Shown one piece after another: positions 8,629-18,042 of a DNA stretch of 61,071 bases (positions within the stretch are counted from its first letter, which is position 1; each line of letters starts with the position of its first letter). This DNA comes from SVTX01 sp045588675 (GTDB taxonomy: Bacteria; Bacillota; Clostridia; Oscillospirales; CAG-272): contig JAZNER010000031.1 of assembly GCA_045588675.1 (NCBI GenBank), positions 1-61,071 of the forward strand. Reading direction: 5' to 3'. The position numbers and the translations under genes were made by a program. The notes below the pieces were generated by a model, which saw only the letters and a program-made list of their open reading frames with translations, had not been told where the DNA came from and did not search any database.

Positions 8629-10111
8629 AAAAAGATTTAAATCACTTACAACAAAGCTCCTTTTTATAATGATGGGAGCAATTATATTATCGCTTGTTTT
8701 GTTCTTGGTTGTAAGAGAAGTCGGCAACTTTCTTGTCTGGCGTTATTATCTTGATGAGCAAACAAGAGAGGAAAGAGCTGACGAGTATATAGAAAAGCTT
8801 AATCAGTATATTTTTGAAAATAAGCTCTCAATTAACGATACGGAAAAAATTTCGGAATGGACCTCGGGCAAATATATAGACGTTATTCTTTATAAGGACA
8901 CTAATTTGATTTACGCTCCCGATTGGTTCAAGGATTATGAGGAAAACGGGGAGAATGAAAGCGAACTCTCTGCCGACTTTGAAAATGATACTGAGACCGA
9001 GCCTTCGTCTGATACACAAACAGAGGCGAAAATCCCGGAGGATTATTTTATTTACAACGACAGCTGGTTTTCCGGGGACAGAGGCTTTGAACAGTATTTG
9101 ACCGAGGAGGCAAGAGAGAAATACCAGACGGCGCTTCAAGCAATCCTTGACGGAAATGAGGAGCTCAAGCCTATATATTGTGTTGACGGAACCTTGCTTG
9201 CAACTGTTGTCGATTATTCGGAGGACTTGGTTTATAATCTTGTTTCGGCTTTCGCTATCGTGTGCGCGCTTGTTTTTGTGGCTCTCATAATGGTGTTTAA
9301 TTTGACAAGACTTTCGGGGAGAGTTACAAGGCTTGCGGAGAAAGTAAAGGCGGTCGAGGAGGGCAGACACGATATGGCTATTGCCCTTGACGGAGATGAT
9401 GAAATCGCATCTCTTGCGTCAGACGTAAACAGTATGAGAAACACTATCGTTGAAAATATGACAAAGGAAAGACGGGCGTGGGAAGCAAATACGGGACTTA
9501 TTACCGCTATGTCACACGACATACGGACGCCGCTTACGGTTTTGCTTGGCTACCTTGATTTGATTGAGCTTCAAAACACCGATAGCACAAACCAAGAGTA
9601 TATAAATGTTTGCAAGGAAAATGCACTCAGGCTGAAGCACTTGTCTGACGATTTGTTTTCATATTTCTTTGTTTTTGGAAAGAACGGCGTTTCGCTCAAT
9701 ATAAGCGAAAGTCCTGCATATGAAACGATTGAAAATATGATTGCCGAGCATAGCCTTCTGCTCTCGGAGCAGGAGTATAAGCTTGTGATACAAACAAAGC
9801 TTGAGCTCTATTCGGTTTCGATGGATAATGTTTATTTCGGCAGAGTTATAGGCAATATTTTTTCGAATATGAAGAAATATGCCGACATAGATAAGGAAAT
9901 ATATATTTCTTCAAGCTTTGATGGTGAGAGATTGTCAATCTCATTTGAAAACAGTGTAAGAAAGAGGGAAAATGCCTCTGAAAGCACAGGAATAGGACTT
10001 AAAACCTGTCGCAAAATTATGCAGGAAATGGGTGGAGAATTTGTGGCAGAGGAGATAGACGGAAAATTCGTTACCGTTGTGTCATTACCTGCCAAATTGA
10101 TGAAAGAGTGA
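8618..10111 (+). CDS. Membrane sensor histidine kinase
   Basis: Partner of the preceding regulator, 497 residues. TM1 (about 13-32) and TM2 (about 206-228) flank a roughly 170-residue extracytoplasmic sensor region containing an acidic Ser/Thr/Glu-rich stretch (about 108-140). A HAMP domain (about 229-283) leads to the HisKA motif with phospho-acceptor His300 (MSHDIRTPLTVLLGY). The ATPase domain has an N-box (IGNIFSNMKKYA), an altered G1 (ENS where DNG-like motifs are usual) and G2 (STGIGLKTC). Translation starts at TTG 8618 with AAAGGGA upstream. VanS-like in organisation; the ligand is unknown. Confidence 0.9.
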   Translation: MYAKKRFKSLTTKLLFIMMGAIILSLVLFLVVREVGNFLVWRYYLDEQTREERADEYIEKLNQYIFENKLSINDTEKISEWTSGKYIDVILYKDTNLIYAPDWFKDYEENGENESELSADFENDTETEPSSDTQTEAKIPEDYFIYNDSWFSGDRGFEQYLTEEAREKYQTALQAILDGNEELKPIYCVDGTLLATVVDYSEDLVYNLVSAFAIVCALVFVALIMVFNLTRLSGRVTRLAEKVKAVEEGRHDMAIALDGDDEIASLASDVNSMRNTIVENMTKERRAWEANTGLITAMSHDIRTPLTVLLGYLDLIELQNTDSTNQEYINVCKENALRLKHLSDDLFSYFFVFGKNGVSLNISESPAYETIENMIAEHSLLLSEQEYKLVIQTKLELYSVSMDNVYFGRVIGNIFSNMKKYADIDKEIYISSSFDGERLSISFENSVRKRENASESTGIGLKTCRKIMQEMGGEFVAEEIDGKFVTVVSLPAKLMKE

Positions 10112-10117
10112 TATTTT

Positions 10118-11470
10118 ATGATAGTTACGGTTTTAAATATAGTAAACGCTGTTTTGTCGGCGATATTTATGCTATGCTACGCGTATCAGGTATTCTATAT
10201 CATAGTTGCGTGTGTCAAGCGTCCTGTTTCCTACCCCGAAACAAGCAAAAGAGGCAGATATGCCTTTATGATTTCGGCAAGAAACGAGGAGAATGTCATC
10301 TCTCAGCTCTGTGATTGCATAAAGGGGCAGGACTACCCCTCTGAGCTTGTTGATATTTACATAGTTGCCGATAACTGCACCGACGGCACTAAAAGAGTTG
10401 CTGAGGAGCACGGAGCAATAGTTTATGAGCGGTTTGATAAGAAGCAGGTTGGCAAAGGGTATGCTTTGACATTCCTCTTTAACAATGTAAAAGAACGGGT
10501 TGGCGAGGATTATTACGACGGCTACTTTATAGTTGACGCCGATAATATTTTAGAGCCAAATTATGTTTATGAGATGAACAAGAGCTTTTTTGCGGGAAAC
10601 AGAATTACAATTGGCTACAGAAACTCTAAAAATTATGGGGACAACTGGATTTCGGCAGGTTATTCCTTGTGGTTTTTGCGCTCCTCACGCCAGCTCAATA
10701 ACGCGAGAAATATACTTGGAAAAAGCTCAGAGATTACAGGAACAGGCTTTCTTATCAATAAGGATATAATCAAGGCGCAGGGTGGTTGGAAGCATCATCT
10801 TCTGATTGAGGATATTGAGTTTACAGTTGATAATGTTCTGCACGGTGAGCGGGTAGCATATTGCCACGACGCTATTCTTTATGACGAACAGCCAACAGAA
10901 TTTATGCAATCCTTCTGGCAGAGAAAGCGTTGGTCAAGAGGCTATTTGCAGGTTTTAAGAGATTACGCGGGCAAGCTTATTAAGGGCTTTTTCTCGGGGA
11001 AGGGCTTTTCTCACTATGATATGCTAATGGCAATTTCCCCCGCGTTTTTCTTAACTCTTGCTATGATGGTAATTAATTTCGTTTTTCTTGCAGTCACCCC
11101 GATAATTGATATAAATCAATTTGTACCCGTACTGATAAGTGTTATTGTGACGATGCTTTCGGCTTATTTACTGTTCTTTGCCTTAGGCCTTGTAACTCTC
11201 ATATCAGAGTGGAAGAAAATTCACACAAGCACGGGTAAAAAGCTATGGTCGGCTATTACATTTCCGTTGTTTATGTACACATACCTGCCGATTACGGCAA
11301 GCTCGCTTTTCTCAAGCGTGGAATGGAAGCAGATAGAGCACCATCCAATTGATGAAAAGAAAATCAAGACAGCTGACGCTCTGTCTGAAAATCAAAATGC
11401 AGAAGAAAAGTCAGAGGAAATGTCAGAGGAAATGTCCGAAGAAAATCAAAATGAGCATAGCTTGGTTTGA
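10118..11470 (+). CDS. Membrane glycosyltransferase, family 2 (first of pair)
   Basis: Processive-type GT2 enzyme of 450 residues, predicted to use a nucleotide sugar at the cytoplasmic face. An N-terminal membrane helix (about 5-28) precedes the GT-A domain with the nucleotide-binding Asp (VADNCTDGT), the DxD-like DADN motif, the acceptor-site IEDIEFT and the Q-x-x-R-W motif (QRKRWSRGY). Three C-terminal membrane segments follow (about 305-400). The tail is an acidic low-complexity run built from a 15-bp DNA repeat encoding SEEM units. It starts 6 bases after the kinase stop. Similar in plan to hyaluronan/cellulose-synthase-like enzymes; the sugar and product are unknown. Confidence 0.85.
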   Translation: MIVTVLNIVNAVLSAIFMLCYAYQVFYIIVACVKRPVSYPETSKRGRYAFMISARNEENVISQLCDCIKGQDYPSELVDIYIVADNCTDGTKRVAEEHGAIVYERFDKKQVGKGYALTFLFNNVKERVGEDYYDGYFIVDADNILEPNYVYEMNKSFFAGNRITIGYRNSKNYGDNWISAGYSLWFLRSSRQLNNARNILGKSSEITGTGFLINKDIIKAQGGWKHHLLIEDIEFTVDNVLHGERVAYCHDAILYDEQPTEFMQSFWQRKRWSRGYLQVLRDYAGKLIKGFFSGKGFSHYDMLMAISPAFFLTLAMMVINFVFLAVTPIIDINQFVPVLISVIVTMLSAYLLFFALGLVTLISEWKKIHTSTGKKLWSAITFPLFMYTYLPITASSLFSSVEWKQIEHHPIDEKKIKTADALSENQNAEEKSEEMSEEMSEENQNEHSLV

Positions 11471-11499
11471 TTGTAAATAATTTTCGCGAGGTCAAATTA

Positions 11500-12858
11500 A
11501 TGAATTATTTTACATTGACAAATACAATAATTGCGCTTTTGTACTTTACTATGGGACTTTTTACATTCCATTTTGTGTTTTTCGCAATTGTAGGATTGTT
11601 TAAAAAGAGAGTTTTCCCCAAAACCGAACAAAAGCTCAAATACGGAATAATTATTCCCGCGAGGAACGAGGGTGCCGTTGTTGGTAATCTTATTGAAAGC
11701 ATACGACAATGCGATTATCCGCAGGATAAGCTTGAAATATTTGTTATTGCTCATAATTGTACCGATAATACTGCCGATATGGCAAGGCTGGCTGGTGCTA
11801 AAGTATATGAATACAACAACCCTGAAGAGAAAACAAAGGGGTATGCGCTCCGCTATCTTTTTGAGCGGATTGCTGAGGATTATGGAATTATGTCTTATGA
11901 CGGCTTTGTTTTCTTGGATGCCGACAATATCCTTGATAAGCATTACTTTGAAAAGATAAATGACGCATTTGTTGCTTGTGAGCGCAAAGCGGTTATCACT
12001 CCTTTCCGCAACACCAAGAACTTCGGTACAAATATTATGTCTGCTATGTACGGCTTGTATTTTGCATACGGTTGTCGTTTTGAGAGCCGAGGCAGAAGCG
12101 TTATGGGTTGCTCAACAAGAGTTCAGGGTACGGGTCATTTGGTAAACTCTGAGATAATGAAGAACGGTTGGAATTACCTTACCTTGACAGAGGACTGGGA
12201 ATTTACAGTTGACCAGATACTTGCCGACACCCCGATTATTTATTGCGACGAGGCGGTTTTCTATGACGAACAGCCTACAAGCTTTTCAATTATGTGGCGG
12301 CAGAGATTGCGTTGGTCGCGCGGACATTTGCTTGTTTGCTTTTCTCGTTTTGGAGATATTGTCAAGGGTTTCTTGCGCCCCAGAAAAAAAGGCGGTTGCA
12401 AAAGAAAAATGTCAACCTTTGATATTATGGTCAACATTATGCCCGTTTGCGTGATTGCGACATCAATATTTGTTCTTCAGCACATTTTCCTTTTGTTGTC
12501 CCCCTTGTTTGGCAAGAGCCTGATTGACGCGTATGTTGGATATTTAAACAGCACCATTTCGGCTTTTATTCCTACTTATCTTGGGCTCACGCTGGCGTCA
12601 ATTTTGCTGTATGCGCTTGAAAGCAAGAGATTTCCGAAGGTTTCTGTTGGCAAAAAGATTGGTTCGGCGTTGATTTTTCCAATATTCCTGCTTGCATCAA
12701 TGCCTATGGAGGTCGTTTCAATATTCTGTAAGAATATCGGCTGGAAGCCTATTCCTCATACAGATACGACCAACTTTGAGAAGCTGAACGAGCACCACGA
12801 AAAAAATATAAATGTCGGTGGCAGACAAGCAATATTACAGGGTGAAAAGGCTTCGTAA
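11500..12858 (+). CDS. Membrane glycosyltransferase, family 2 (second of pair)
   Basis: Paralogue of the preceding gene, 452 residues from ATG 11500. A GAGG site near 11487 supports this start over an upstream in-frame alternative at 11467 that overlaps the previous gene. It shows the same motifs: IIPARNEGAVV, DADN, the LTEDWEFT acceptor box and QRLRWSRGH. Membrane segments lie at the N terminus and in the C-terminal third. The tandem pair behind a sensor system suggests induced synthesis of a surface polysaccharide or glycolipid in response to an envelope signal; this is inference. Confidence 0.85.
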   Translation: MNYFTLTNTIIALLYFTMGLFTFHFVFFAIVGLFKKRVFPKTEQKLKYGIIIPARNEGAVVGNLIESIRQCDYPQDKLEIFVIAHNCTDNTADMARLAGAKVYEYNNPEEKTKGYALRYLFERIAEDYGIMSYDGFVFLDADNILDKHYFEKINDAFVACERKAVITPFRNTKNFGTNIMSAMYGLYFAYGCRFESRGRSVMGCSTRVQGTGHLVNSEIMKNGWNYLTLTEDWEFTVDQILADTPIIYCDEAVFYDEQPTSFSIMWRQRLRWSRGHLLVCFSRFGDIVKGFLRPRKKGGCKRKMSTFDIMVNIMPVCVIATSIFVLQHIFLLLSPLFGKSLIDAYVGYLNSTISAFIPTYLGLTLASILLYALESKRFPKVSVGKKIGSALIFPIFLLASMPMEVVSIFCKNIGWKPIPHTDTTNFEKLNEHHEKNINVGGRQAILQGEKAS

Positions 12859-12878
12859 AATGATATAGATTAAAAAAT

Positions 12879-12911
12879 AAAAAGCACTCAATCAAAGATT
12901 GGGTGCTTTTT
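12879..12911. terminator. Bidirectional terminator
   Basis: A-rich run, GCACTCAATC stem, AAA loop, GATTGGGTGC, T5. It serves the glycosyltransferase operon and the convergent icd gene. Confidence 0.88.
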
Positions 12912-12915
12912 GCAT

Positions 12916-14130
12916 TCAAGCAAGCTTTGCTTCAAGTCTTGCTCTGATTTCTTTAATAAATTGGTTGGTGTTCACAGTCTTGACACTCACGCCCTCGTCA
13001 ACAAGACCTGACAAATCCTTTGTCATAATTCCGTCTTTGAGCGTGTCAATGCAAGCCTCTTCAAGCTTATCTGCAAAGCTTACAAGCTCACAAAGCCCAT
13101 CAAGCTCACCGCGCTTGCGGAGAGCGCCTGACCAAGCATAGATTGTAGCCATCGGGTTTGTTGATGTTTCCTCTCCCTTGAGATAGCGGTAGTAGTGGCG
13201 TGTTACCGTGCCGTGAGCCGCCTCGTATTCAAACTTTCCGTCGGGGGAAACAAGCACGCTTGTCATCATAGCAAGAGAGCCAAAGGCGGTTGAAACCATA
13301 TCCGACATAACATCTCCGTCATAGTTCTTGCACGCCCAGATATATCCGCCCTCGCTTCTGATAACTCTTGCAACGGCATCGTCAATCAAGGTGTAGAAGT
13401 AGTTGATGCCAAGCTCTTCAAATTTTGCCTTGTATTCCTTGTTGTAAATGTCCTCAAAAATGAGCTTGAAGGTCTGGTCGTACTGCTTTGAAATAGTGTC
13501 CTTTGTAGAGAACCATAAATCCTGCTTTGTGTCAATCGCGTATTTGAAGCAGGAGTGCGCAAAGCTTATAATTGAGCTGTCCTTATTGTACTGACCCTGA
13601 AGCACGCCCGCACATTCAAAATTGTAGATTTCCTTTGAAAATTCCGTACCGTCGTCACCCTTAAAGGATAATGTCGCAACGCCCTTGTCGGGAACGCGGT
13701 ATTCGGTTGCTTTATATACATCACCGTAGGCGTGACGGGCAATGGTGATAGGCTTTTTCCAATTTCGCACAACAGGCTTTATTGAATTTATGATAATGGG
13801 AGCGCGGAAAACTGTGCCGTCAAGGATTGCGCGTATAGTTCCGTTAGGTGACTTCCACATTTCGCTGAGGTTGTATTCCTCAACTCTCTGCTTATTTGGT
13901 GTGATAGTCGCGCATTTTACGGCAACCCCGTATTTTTGAGCAGCATTTGCTGAGTCGATAGTTACCTGGTCGCGTGTTTTTTCTCTTTCAGGCAGACCGA
14001 GATCATAATATTCTGTTTTCAGGTCGATAAAGGGCAAGAGGAGCTCGTCCTTTATTGTCGCCCAGATAATTCTTGTCATTTCGTCGCCGTCCATTTCGAC
14101 AAGCGGAGTTTTCATTTTAATTTTAGACAT
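12916..14130 (-). CDS. icd: NADP-type isocitrate dehydrogenase
   Basis: Oxidatively decarboxylates isocitrate to 2-oxoglutarate. The 404-residue protein belongs to the eukaryote-like (type II) homodimeric subfamily, shown by the N-terminal VEMDGDEMTRIIW motif, NGTIRAILDGTVFRAPI in the substrate region and the GGYIWACKNYDGDV metal-binding segment. EAAHGTVTRHY in the cofactor region is typical of NADP enzymes. It lies 19 bases downstream of the aconitase-family gene in the same transcript. With no citrate synthase or 2-oxoglutarate dehydrogenase in view, the pair fits a biosynthetic half-cycle toward glutamate. Confidence 0.95.
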   Translation of the reverse strand: MSKIKMKTPLVEMDGDEMTRIIWATIKDELLLPFIDLKTEYYDLGLPEREKTRDQVTIDSANAAQKYGVAVKCATITPNKQRVEEYNLSEMWKSPNGTIRAILDGTVFRAPIIINSIKPVVRNWKKPITIARHAYGDVYKATEYRVPDKGVATLSFKGDDGTEFSKEIYNFECAGVLQGQYNKDSSIISFAHSCFKYAIDTKQDLWFSTKDTISKQYDQTFKLIFEDIYNKEYKAKFEELGINYFYTLIDDAVARVIRSEGGYIWACKNYDGDVMSDMVSTAFGSLAMMTSVLVSPDGKFEYEAAHGTVTRHYYRYLKGEETSTNPMATIYAWSGALRKRGELDGLCELVSFADKLEEACIDTLKDGIMTKDLSGLVDEGVSVKTVNTNQFIKEIRARLEAKLA

Positions 14131-14149
14131 TTTACAGAGCCTTTCAAAA

Positions 14150-16393
14150 TCAGTTATTCTTTTCTTTGTAGTAATTCATAAGGCAACCGCAAAGTAAAAT
14201 TTGTTTTTCTTCCTCGGTAAGACCTTTGATGTAAAGTGTAATTGGCTCAACACTGCCGTCGTTTCTTATCACGCGCGCCTCAAATTCTTCTTTGCCCGTA
14301 ATAAGCGAAGCCTTTATGTTTTCAATGAAAATACAATCGCCCGCTTCGTAATCGAATTTGGTATTGGGTGCGAGTGTAAATGGCATAATACCCCAGTTAA
14401 TGCAGTTGGAGCGGTAGCGCTTTGTAGCAAATTCGTAGCAGATATTTGCAAATCCGCCAAGCACCTTCTGGCAGGAGGCAGCCTGCTCACGCGCGGAGCC
14501 ATCGCCCGGCTTGTTTGCGAAAACGCAAGAGCCGAATTGTGTTGATTTGGCAAGCTCGTTTGCATCTCCAAGCTTTGAAAGCACTTTTTCAAGCTTGCTT
14601 GAAAGCTTACCCTCCCGCCTTTCCTTTTCCTCAAGTGCAACTGCCTTTGAAAGTCCCACATATTCGGGAACGCGGCGCGAAAGCGTAAATTCAGATAAGC
14701 GCACGGGATTTGAGCGCAAGGAAGAGGTTTCCCCTGAGGGAATAAGCTCGTCTGTCGTAGTTACAGGGTCGTGAATTACGGCAGTTAATTCAACCAAAAG
14801 ATTATCCGATAGAGGATATTGATCGGGCCAGCTTGTGATATTAGGGCCGAGTATCAGCTCCTCTTCGGGATTTGCCTTTCCGTAGCCGTAGTAAACTCTC
14901 TTTGAGTAAACAGACTTGTCGAAATTGTATTCAATAGGTGTATATTCGTAATCAATTTCGGTTGCGGGGCAAATTTTGCCGCCGTTTGCAGCCGTCGCGG
15001 CTATTGAACGCGCGTCCATAAGCGCAACACCCGAAACCTGATTTTCACCGGGCTTTGAGCCCTCTCGGTTGGGGAAGTTTCTTGTTGTATGGCGGAGTGA
15101 GAGTCCGTTGTTGGCGGGAACATCACCGGCACCAAAGCAAGGACCGCAGAAGCTGGGCTTTATAAGCGCGCCCGATTCAAGCAAATATGCTGAAACTCCC
15201 GCACGGGTCAATGCCAGGGAAACAGGAATACTTGTTGGATAAACCGAAATTGAGAAGTAGCTGTTTCCTACATTACCTGTTTTTAAGATTGCATTTGCTT
15301 CAACGATGCTGTCAAACATACCGCCCGCGCAGCCTGCAATTATTCCTTGGTCTGCAAGCACGCTTCCATCGCTTTGAACCTTTGATAGAAGGTCAAGCTT
15401 GCAATTAGGGAATTTCTTTTTAGCCTCGTCTTCAACCTTTGCAAGTATTTCTTTGGCGTTAGCAAGGAATTCCTTTATAGTATAAGCGTTTGATGGGTGG
15501 AACGGGAGCGCAATCATCGACTCGATTTTAGACAAATCAATTTCAATGAGTGAATCGTAATAAGCCGTGCCTTGTGGCTTCAGCTCCTTGTATTCCTGCG
15601 GTCTGCCGTGTTTTTCGTAATGAGCCTTTACAACCTCGTCGGTTTCCCAGATTGAAGAAAGACAGGTCGTTTCAGTAGTCATAACGTCGATGCCATTTCT
15701 GAAATCAATAGGAAGGCTTCTAACTCCGTCACCGACAAATTCAAGAACCTTATTTTTAACAAATCCGTTGCCGAAGGTTGCTTTAACAAGAGCAATCGCC
15801 ACGTCGTGAGGACCGATTCCTTTTTTTACCTTGCCTGTCAGATGAACAAGAACGACCTCAGGCGCATTTATATCGTATGTGTCTTTTAAAAGCTGTTTAA
15901 CAAGCTCTGGACCGCCCTCACCTATGCCCATTGTGCCAAGCGCACCGTAACGGGTGTGAGAGTCAGAGCCGAGGATCATTTTTCCGCATCCCGCCATTTC
16001 CTCTCTTGCATAGGAGTGAATAACGCTTTGGTTTGCGGGAACATAAATTCCTCCGTATTTTTTTGCCGCAGAAAGACCGAAAACATGGTCATCCTCATTG
16101 ATTGTTCCGCCAACCGCACACAGACTGTTGTGGCAGTTTGTAAGTGCGTAGGGAATAGGGAACTCTGTAAGACCGCCGATGCGCGCGGTTTGAATAATTC
16201 CTACATATGTAATATCGTGCGACACCATAGCGTCAAATTTGATTTTTAGCTTTTTGTCGCTCCCTGAAGTGTTGTGAGCATTTAAAATCTGATAGCAAAT
16301 AGTGTTTTTTCTGGCTGCATCTATGCTTAAATCTGCATTTTGTAAGATCTTGCCGTTTTCATAAAAAACACCCTTTTCATAAAGCTTTACCAT
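14150..16393 (-). CDS. Aconitase-superfamily hydratase (YbhJ-like), probable aconitate hydratase
   Basis: A [4Fe-4S] hydro-lyase of 747 residues. Cluster ligands are visible as one Cys in GIIAGCAGGMFDS and the CxxC in SFCGPCFGAGD. LGSDSHTRYGALGTMGIG is the active-site segment. The C-terminal swivel domain carries GDGSAREQAA with the catalytic-type Ser and Arg and ends in IMPFTLAP. The architecture matches the YbhJ-like branch rather than classical AcnA or AcnB, so the exact substrate is not certain. Operon position directly ahead of icd strongly suggests citrate/isocitrate isomerisation. Strong GGGAGG ribosome binding site upstream of the ATG. Confidence 0.85.
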   Translation of the reverse strand: MVKLYEKGVFYENGKILQNADLSIDAARKNTICYQILNAHNTSGSDKKLKIKFDAMVSHDITYVGIIQTARIGGLTEFPIPYALTNCHNSLCAVGGTINEDDHVFGLSAAKKYGGIYVPANQSVIHSYAREEMAGCGKMILGSDSHTRYGALGTMGIGEGGPELVKQLLKDTYDINAPEVVLVHLTGKVKKGIGPHDVAIALVKATFGNGFVKNKVLEFVGDGVRSLPIDFRNGIDVMTTETTCLSSIWETDEVVKAHYEKHGRPQEYKELKPQGTAYYDSLIEIDLSKIESMIALPFHPSNAYTIKEFLANAKEILAKVEDEAKKKFPNCKLDLLSKVQSDGSVLADQGIIAGCAGGMFDSIVEANAILKTGNVGNSYFSISVYPTSIPVSLALTRAGVSAYLLESGALIKPSFCGPCFGAGDVPANNGLSLRHTTRNFPNREGSKPGENQVSGVALMDARSIAATAANGGKICPATEIDYEYTPIEYNFDKSVYSKRVYYGYGKANPEEELILGPNITSWPDQYPLSDNLLVELTAVIHDPVTTTDELIPSGETSSLRSNPVRLSEFTLSRRVPEYVGLSKAVALEEKERREGKLSSKLEKVLSKLGDANELAKSTQFGSCVFANKPGDGSAREQAASCQKVLGGFANICYEFATKRYRSNCINWGIMPFTLAPNTKFDYEAGDCIFIENIKASLITGKEEFEARVIRNDGSVEPITLYIKGLTEEEKQILLCGCLMNYYKEKNN

Positions 16394-16459
16394 TATAAGC
16401 CTCCCGTGCTTTACGCTGAATTACCAAAAGAGATAATTATTAAATAAAAATACAAAATA

Positions 16460-16488
16460 ATTATATCACTAAAACACGCTTTAGTCAA
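16460..16488 (-). promoter_or_regulatory. Promoter of the aconitase-icd operon
   Basis: Minus strand TTGACT (16483-16488), 17-bp spacer, TATAAT (16460-16465); about 70 bases upstream of the aconitase start. Confidence 0.85.
16468..16485. promoter_or_regulatory. Operator-like palindrome inside the aconitase-icd promoter
   Basis: ACTAAAACACGCTTTAGT: perfect 6-bp arms with a 6-base centre, lying between and partly over the -35 and -10 elements. The position is typical of a repressor site; the regulator is unknown. Confidence 0.6.
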
Positions 16489-16585
16489 GTAAAAAATTAT
16501 ATAAAAATCTGCATTTTGAAATTTTGTTTATTGTTTTAAAATATCTTTTCACCCCGTGATAAAAAATATATATTTTACCGACAGA

Positions 16586-16614
16586 TTGACAAGTATATAT
16601 AAATATGATAGAAT
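16586..16614 (+). promoter_or_regulatory. Promoter of the DNA glycosylase gene
   Basis: TTGACA (16586-16591), 17-bp spacer, TAGAAT (16609-16614), about 30 bases upstream of the start codon. Confidence 0.8.
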
Positions 16615-16645
16615 AAATTCAGCATAAGTATTGGGGGAGCGTGGC

Positions 16646-17170
16646 GTGAGCAGAGTTGATAATTCTATTTATAGCCTTGAAGCAGAAAAATTTGCACAGT
16701 GGATTATAGGAAAGATTTTATGCAAAAGACAGGATAGCGGTGAAATTTTAAGAATGCGGATAATTGAGAGCGAATGCTATATCGGACAAGATGATAGCGC
16801 GTGTCACGCATCACGTGGAAAAACAGAAGCGAACAGTCCCTTATGGCTTGAGGGCGGGCATACCTATGTTTATCTTTGTTATGGAATGTATAATATGTTC
16901 AATATCGTGACCGGCAGAGCTGAAAAGCCGGAGGGAGTGCTTATACGCGGTGTTGAGGGATTTTACGGGCCGGGAAAATTTACAAAATTTTGCTCGATTG
17001 ACAGAAGCTTTAATAAAATTGACATGAAAAACTCAAATATTCTATGGCTTGAAGAAGATGATTTTGTTCCGAATATAGTCAAATCAAGGCGAGTAGGTAT
17101 TGATTATGCAGAAAAGAAGGACAGGGAAAGGCTGTGGCGCTTTACTGATAAGAGATTTTTTAAAAAATAA
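16646..17170 (+). CDS. 3-methyladenine DNA glycosylase (AAG/MPG family)
   Basis: Base-excision repair enzyme that removes alkylated purines. About 174 residues from GTG 16646, preceded by GGGGGAG at 16633-16639 with a 6-base gap; a TTG at 16631 lies inside that ribosome binding site and is rejected. Family motifs: IIESECYIGQDDSACHAS (catalytic Glu and the conserved Tyr/Asp/His region), HTYVYLCYGMYNMFNIVTG, and GVLIRGVE followed by GPGKFTKF. Slightly shorter than most bacterial members, which run to about 190-200 residues. Monocistronic by context. Confidence 0.93.
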   Translation: MSRVDNSIYSLEAEKFAQWIIGKILCKRQDSGEILRMRIIESECYIGQDDSACHASRGKTEANSPLWLEGGHTYVYLCYGMYNMFNIVTGRAEKPEGVLIRGVEGFYGPGKFTKFCSIDRSFNKIDMKNSNILWLEEDDFVPNIVKSRRVGIDYAEKKDRERLWRFTDKRFFKK

Positions 17171-17200
17171 AATTGTTTGTTGGAAAATGGAAAAAATGTC

Positions 17201-17229
17201 TTGAAAAAGTGAAAAGTCTATGGTATAAT
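17201..17229 (+). promoter_or_regulatory. Promoter of the 17.3-kb membrane protein gene
   Basis: TTGAAA (17201-17206), 17-bp spacer, TATAAT (17224-17229). Confidence 0.85.
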
Positions 17230-17285
17230 TATAATAGTTAATTAATTTGTTAAAAATTCAGGATTTGTAGTATTTCGGAGGTCTT

Positions 17286-17960
17286 ATGGATAATATCAAG
17301 GCTTTTATTAAGCAAAATCTACAGCTTATTTTGCTTGTTATGTGCGGAGCATTATTGCTTTCGGGCATCTTGGTTTTTGTTTTCGGCGCAGGTGAAAACG
17401 AAGGATTTTTAAAGGTTATGTTCATATTGTTTGGAATTGCGTTGCTTTTGCTTGGCTGCTCATTGCTTTTCTTTGCATTGACTCTTGTTCACGATGAAAA
17501 AGCAAATTATTTTCTTTACAGTTCAAAAACAAAATCAAATATAGCACTTGATAAGCTTGATTTTGATACGGTTGATAAGAAGATGACACACTTTATGTCC
17601 AAGTTAGTTCCCAACGCCGCTCGCGTTTGGACTGAAAATGTTCTGGTAGGGCATGAAGAAATCTATGACGGAAATGAAGCTTATAAGCCCCTTGTAGCAT
17701 ATAAGATTCTTTATGATATGTGCGAAAGAGCTAATGAAAGTGTCTGGAATTTGTATCTTATTTGTGACAGCACGATTGTTGACTCAATTGTTGAGCAACT
17801 TGAGCAAAACGGCGATGATGAGCTTGGCAAAGCCTTTAAGTTCTTGCATTCAAATAGCTCGGGCAAATATGAGAGATGCGAAAAGTTTCTGGCAGATAAC
17901 AAAAAATACATACAGAACAAAATGTTGAAATATGTAAAGACAAATATTGCAAAATTCTGA
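17286..17960 (+). CDS. Two-span membrane protein of unknown function
   Basis: Not recognised. The 224-residue product has two N-terminal membrane helices (about 13-35 and 42-67) followed by a soluble, probably cytoplasmic domain of about 150 residues rich in charged and aromatic residues (KTKSNIALDKLDFDTVDKKM; KILYDMCERANESVW). GGAGG lies 5 bases before the ATG. It has its own consensus promoter and a terminator, so it is probably expressed well as a single gene. No catalytic motif seen. Confidence 0.75.
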   Translation: MDNIKAFIKQNLQLILLVMCGALLLSGILVFVFGAGENEGFLKVMFILFGIALLLLGCSLLFFALTLVHDEKANYFLYSSKTKSNIALDKLDFDTVDKKMTHFMSKLVPNAARVWTENVLVGHEEIYDGNEAYKPLVAYKILYDMCERANESVWNLYLICDSTIVDSIVEQLEQNGDDELGKAFKFLHSNSSGKYERCEKFLADNKKYIQNKMLKYVKTNIAKF

Positions 17961-18011
17961 TTTTACATTTGTATAAAGAATTGAATCTTATATATTGGAA
18001 TATTCAGCTTT

Positions 18012-18042
18012 AAAGCCGCGATAAAATCGCGGCTTTATTTTT
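18012..18042 (+). terminator. Rho-independent terminator
   Basis: AAAGCCGCGAT-AAA-ATCGCGGCTTT, 11-bp perfect stem followed by ATTTTT. Confidence 0.93.
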
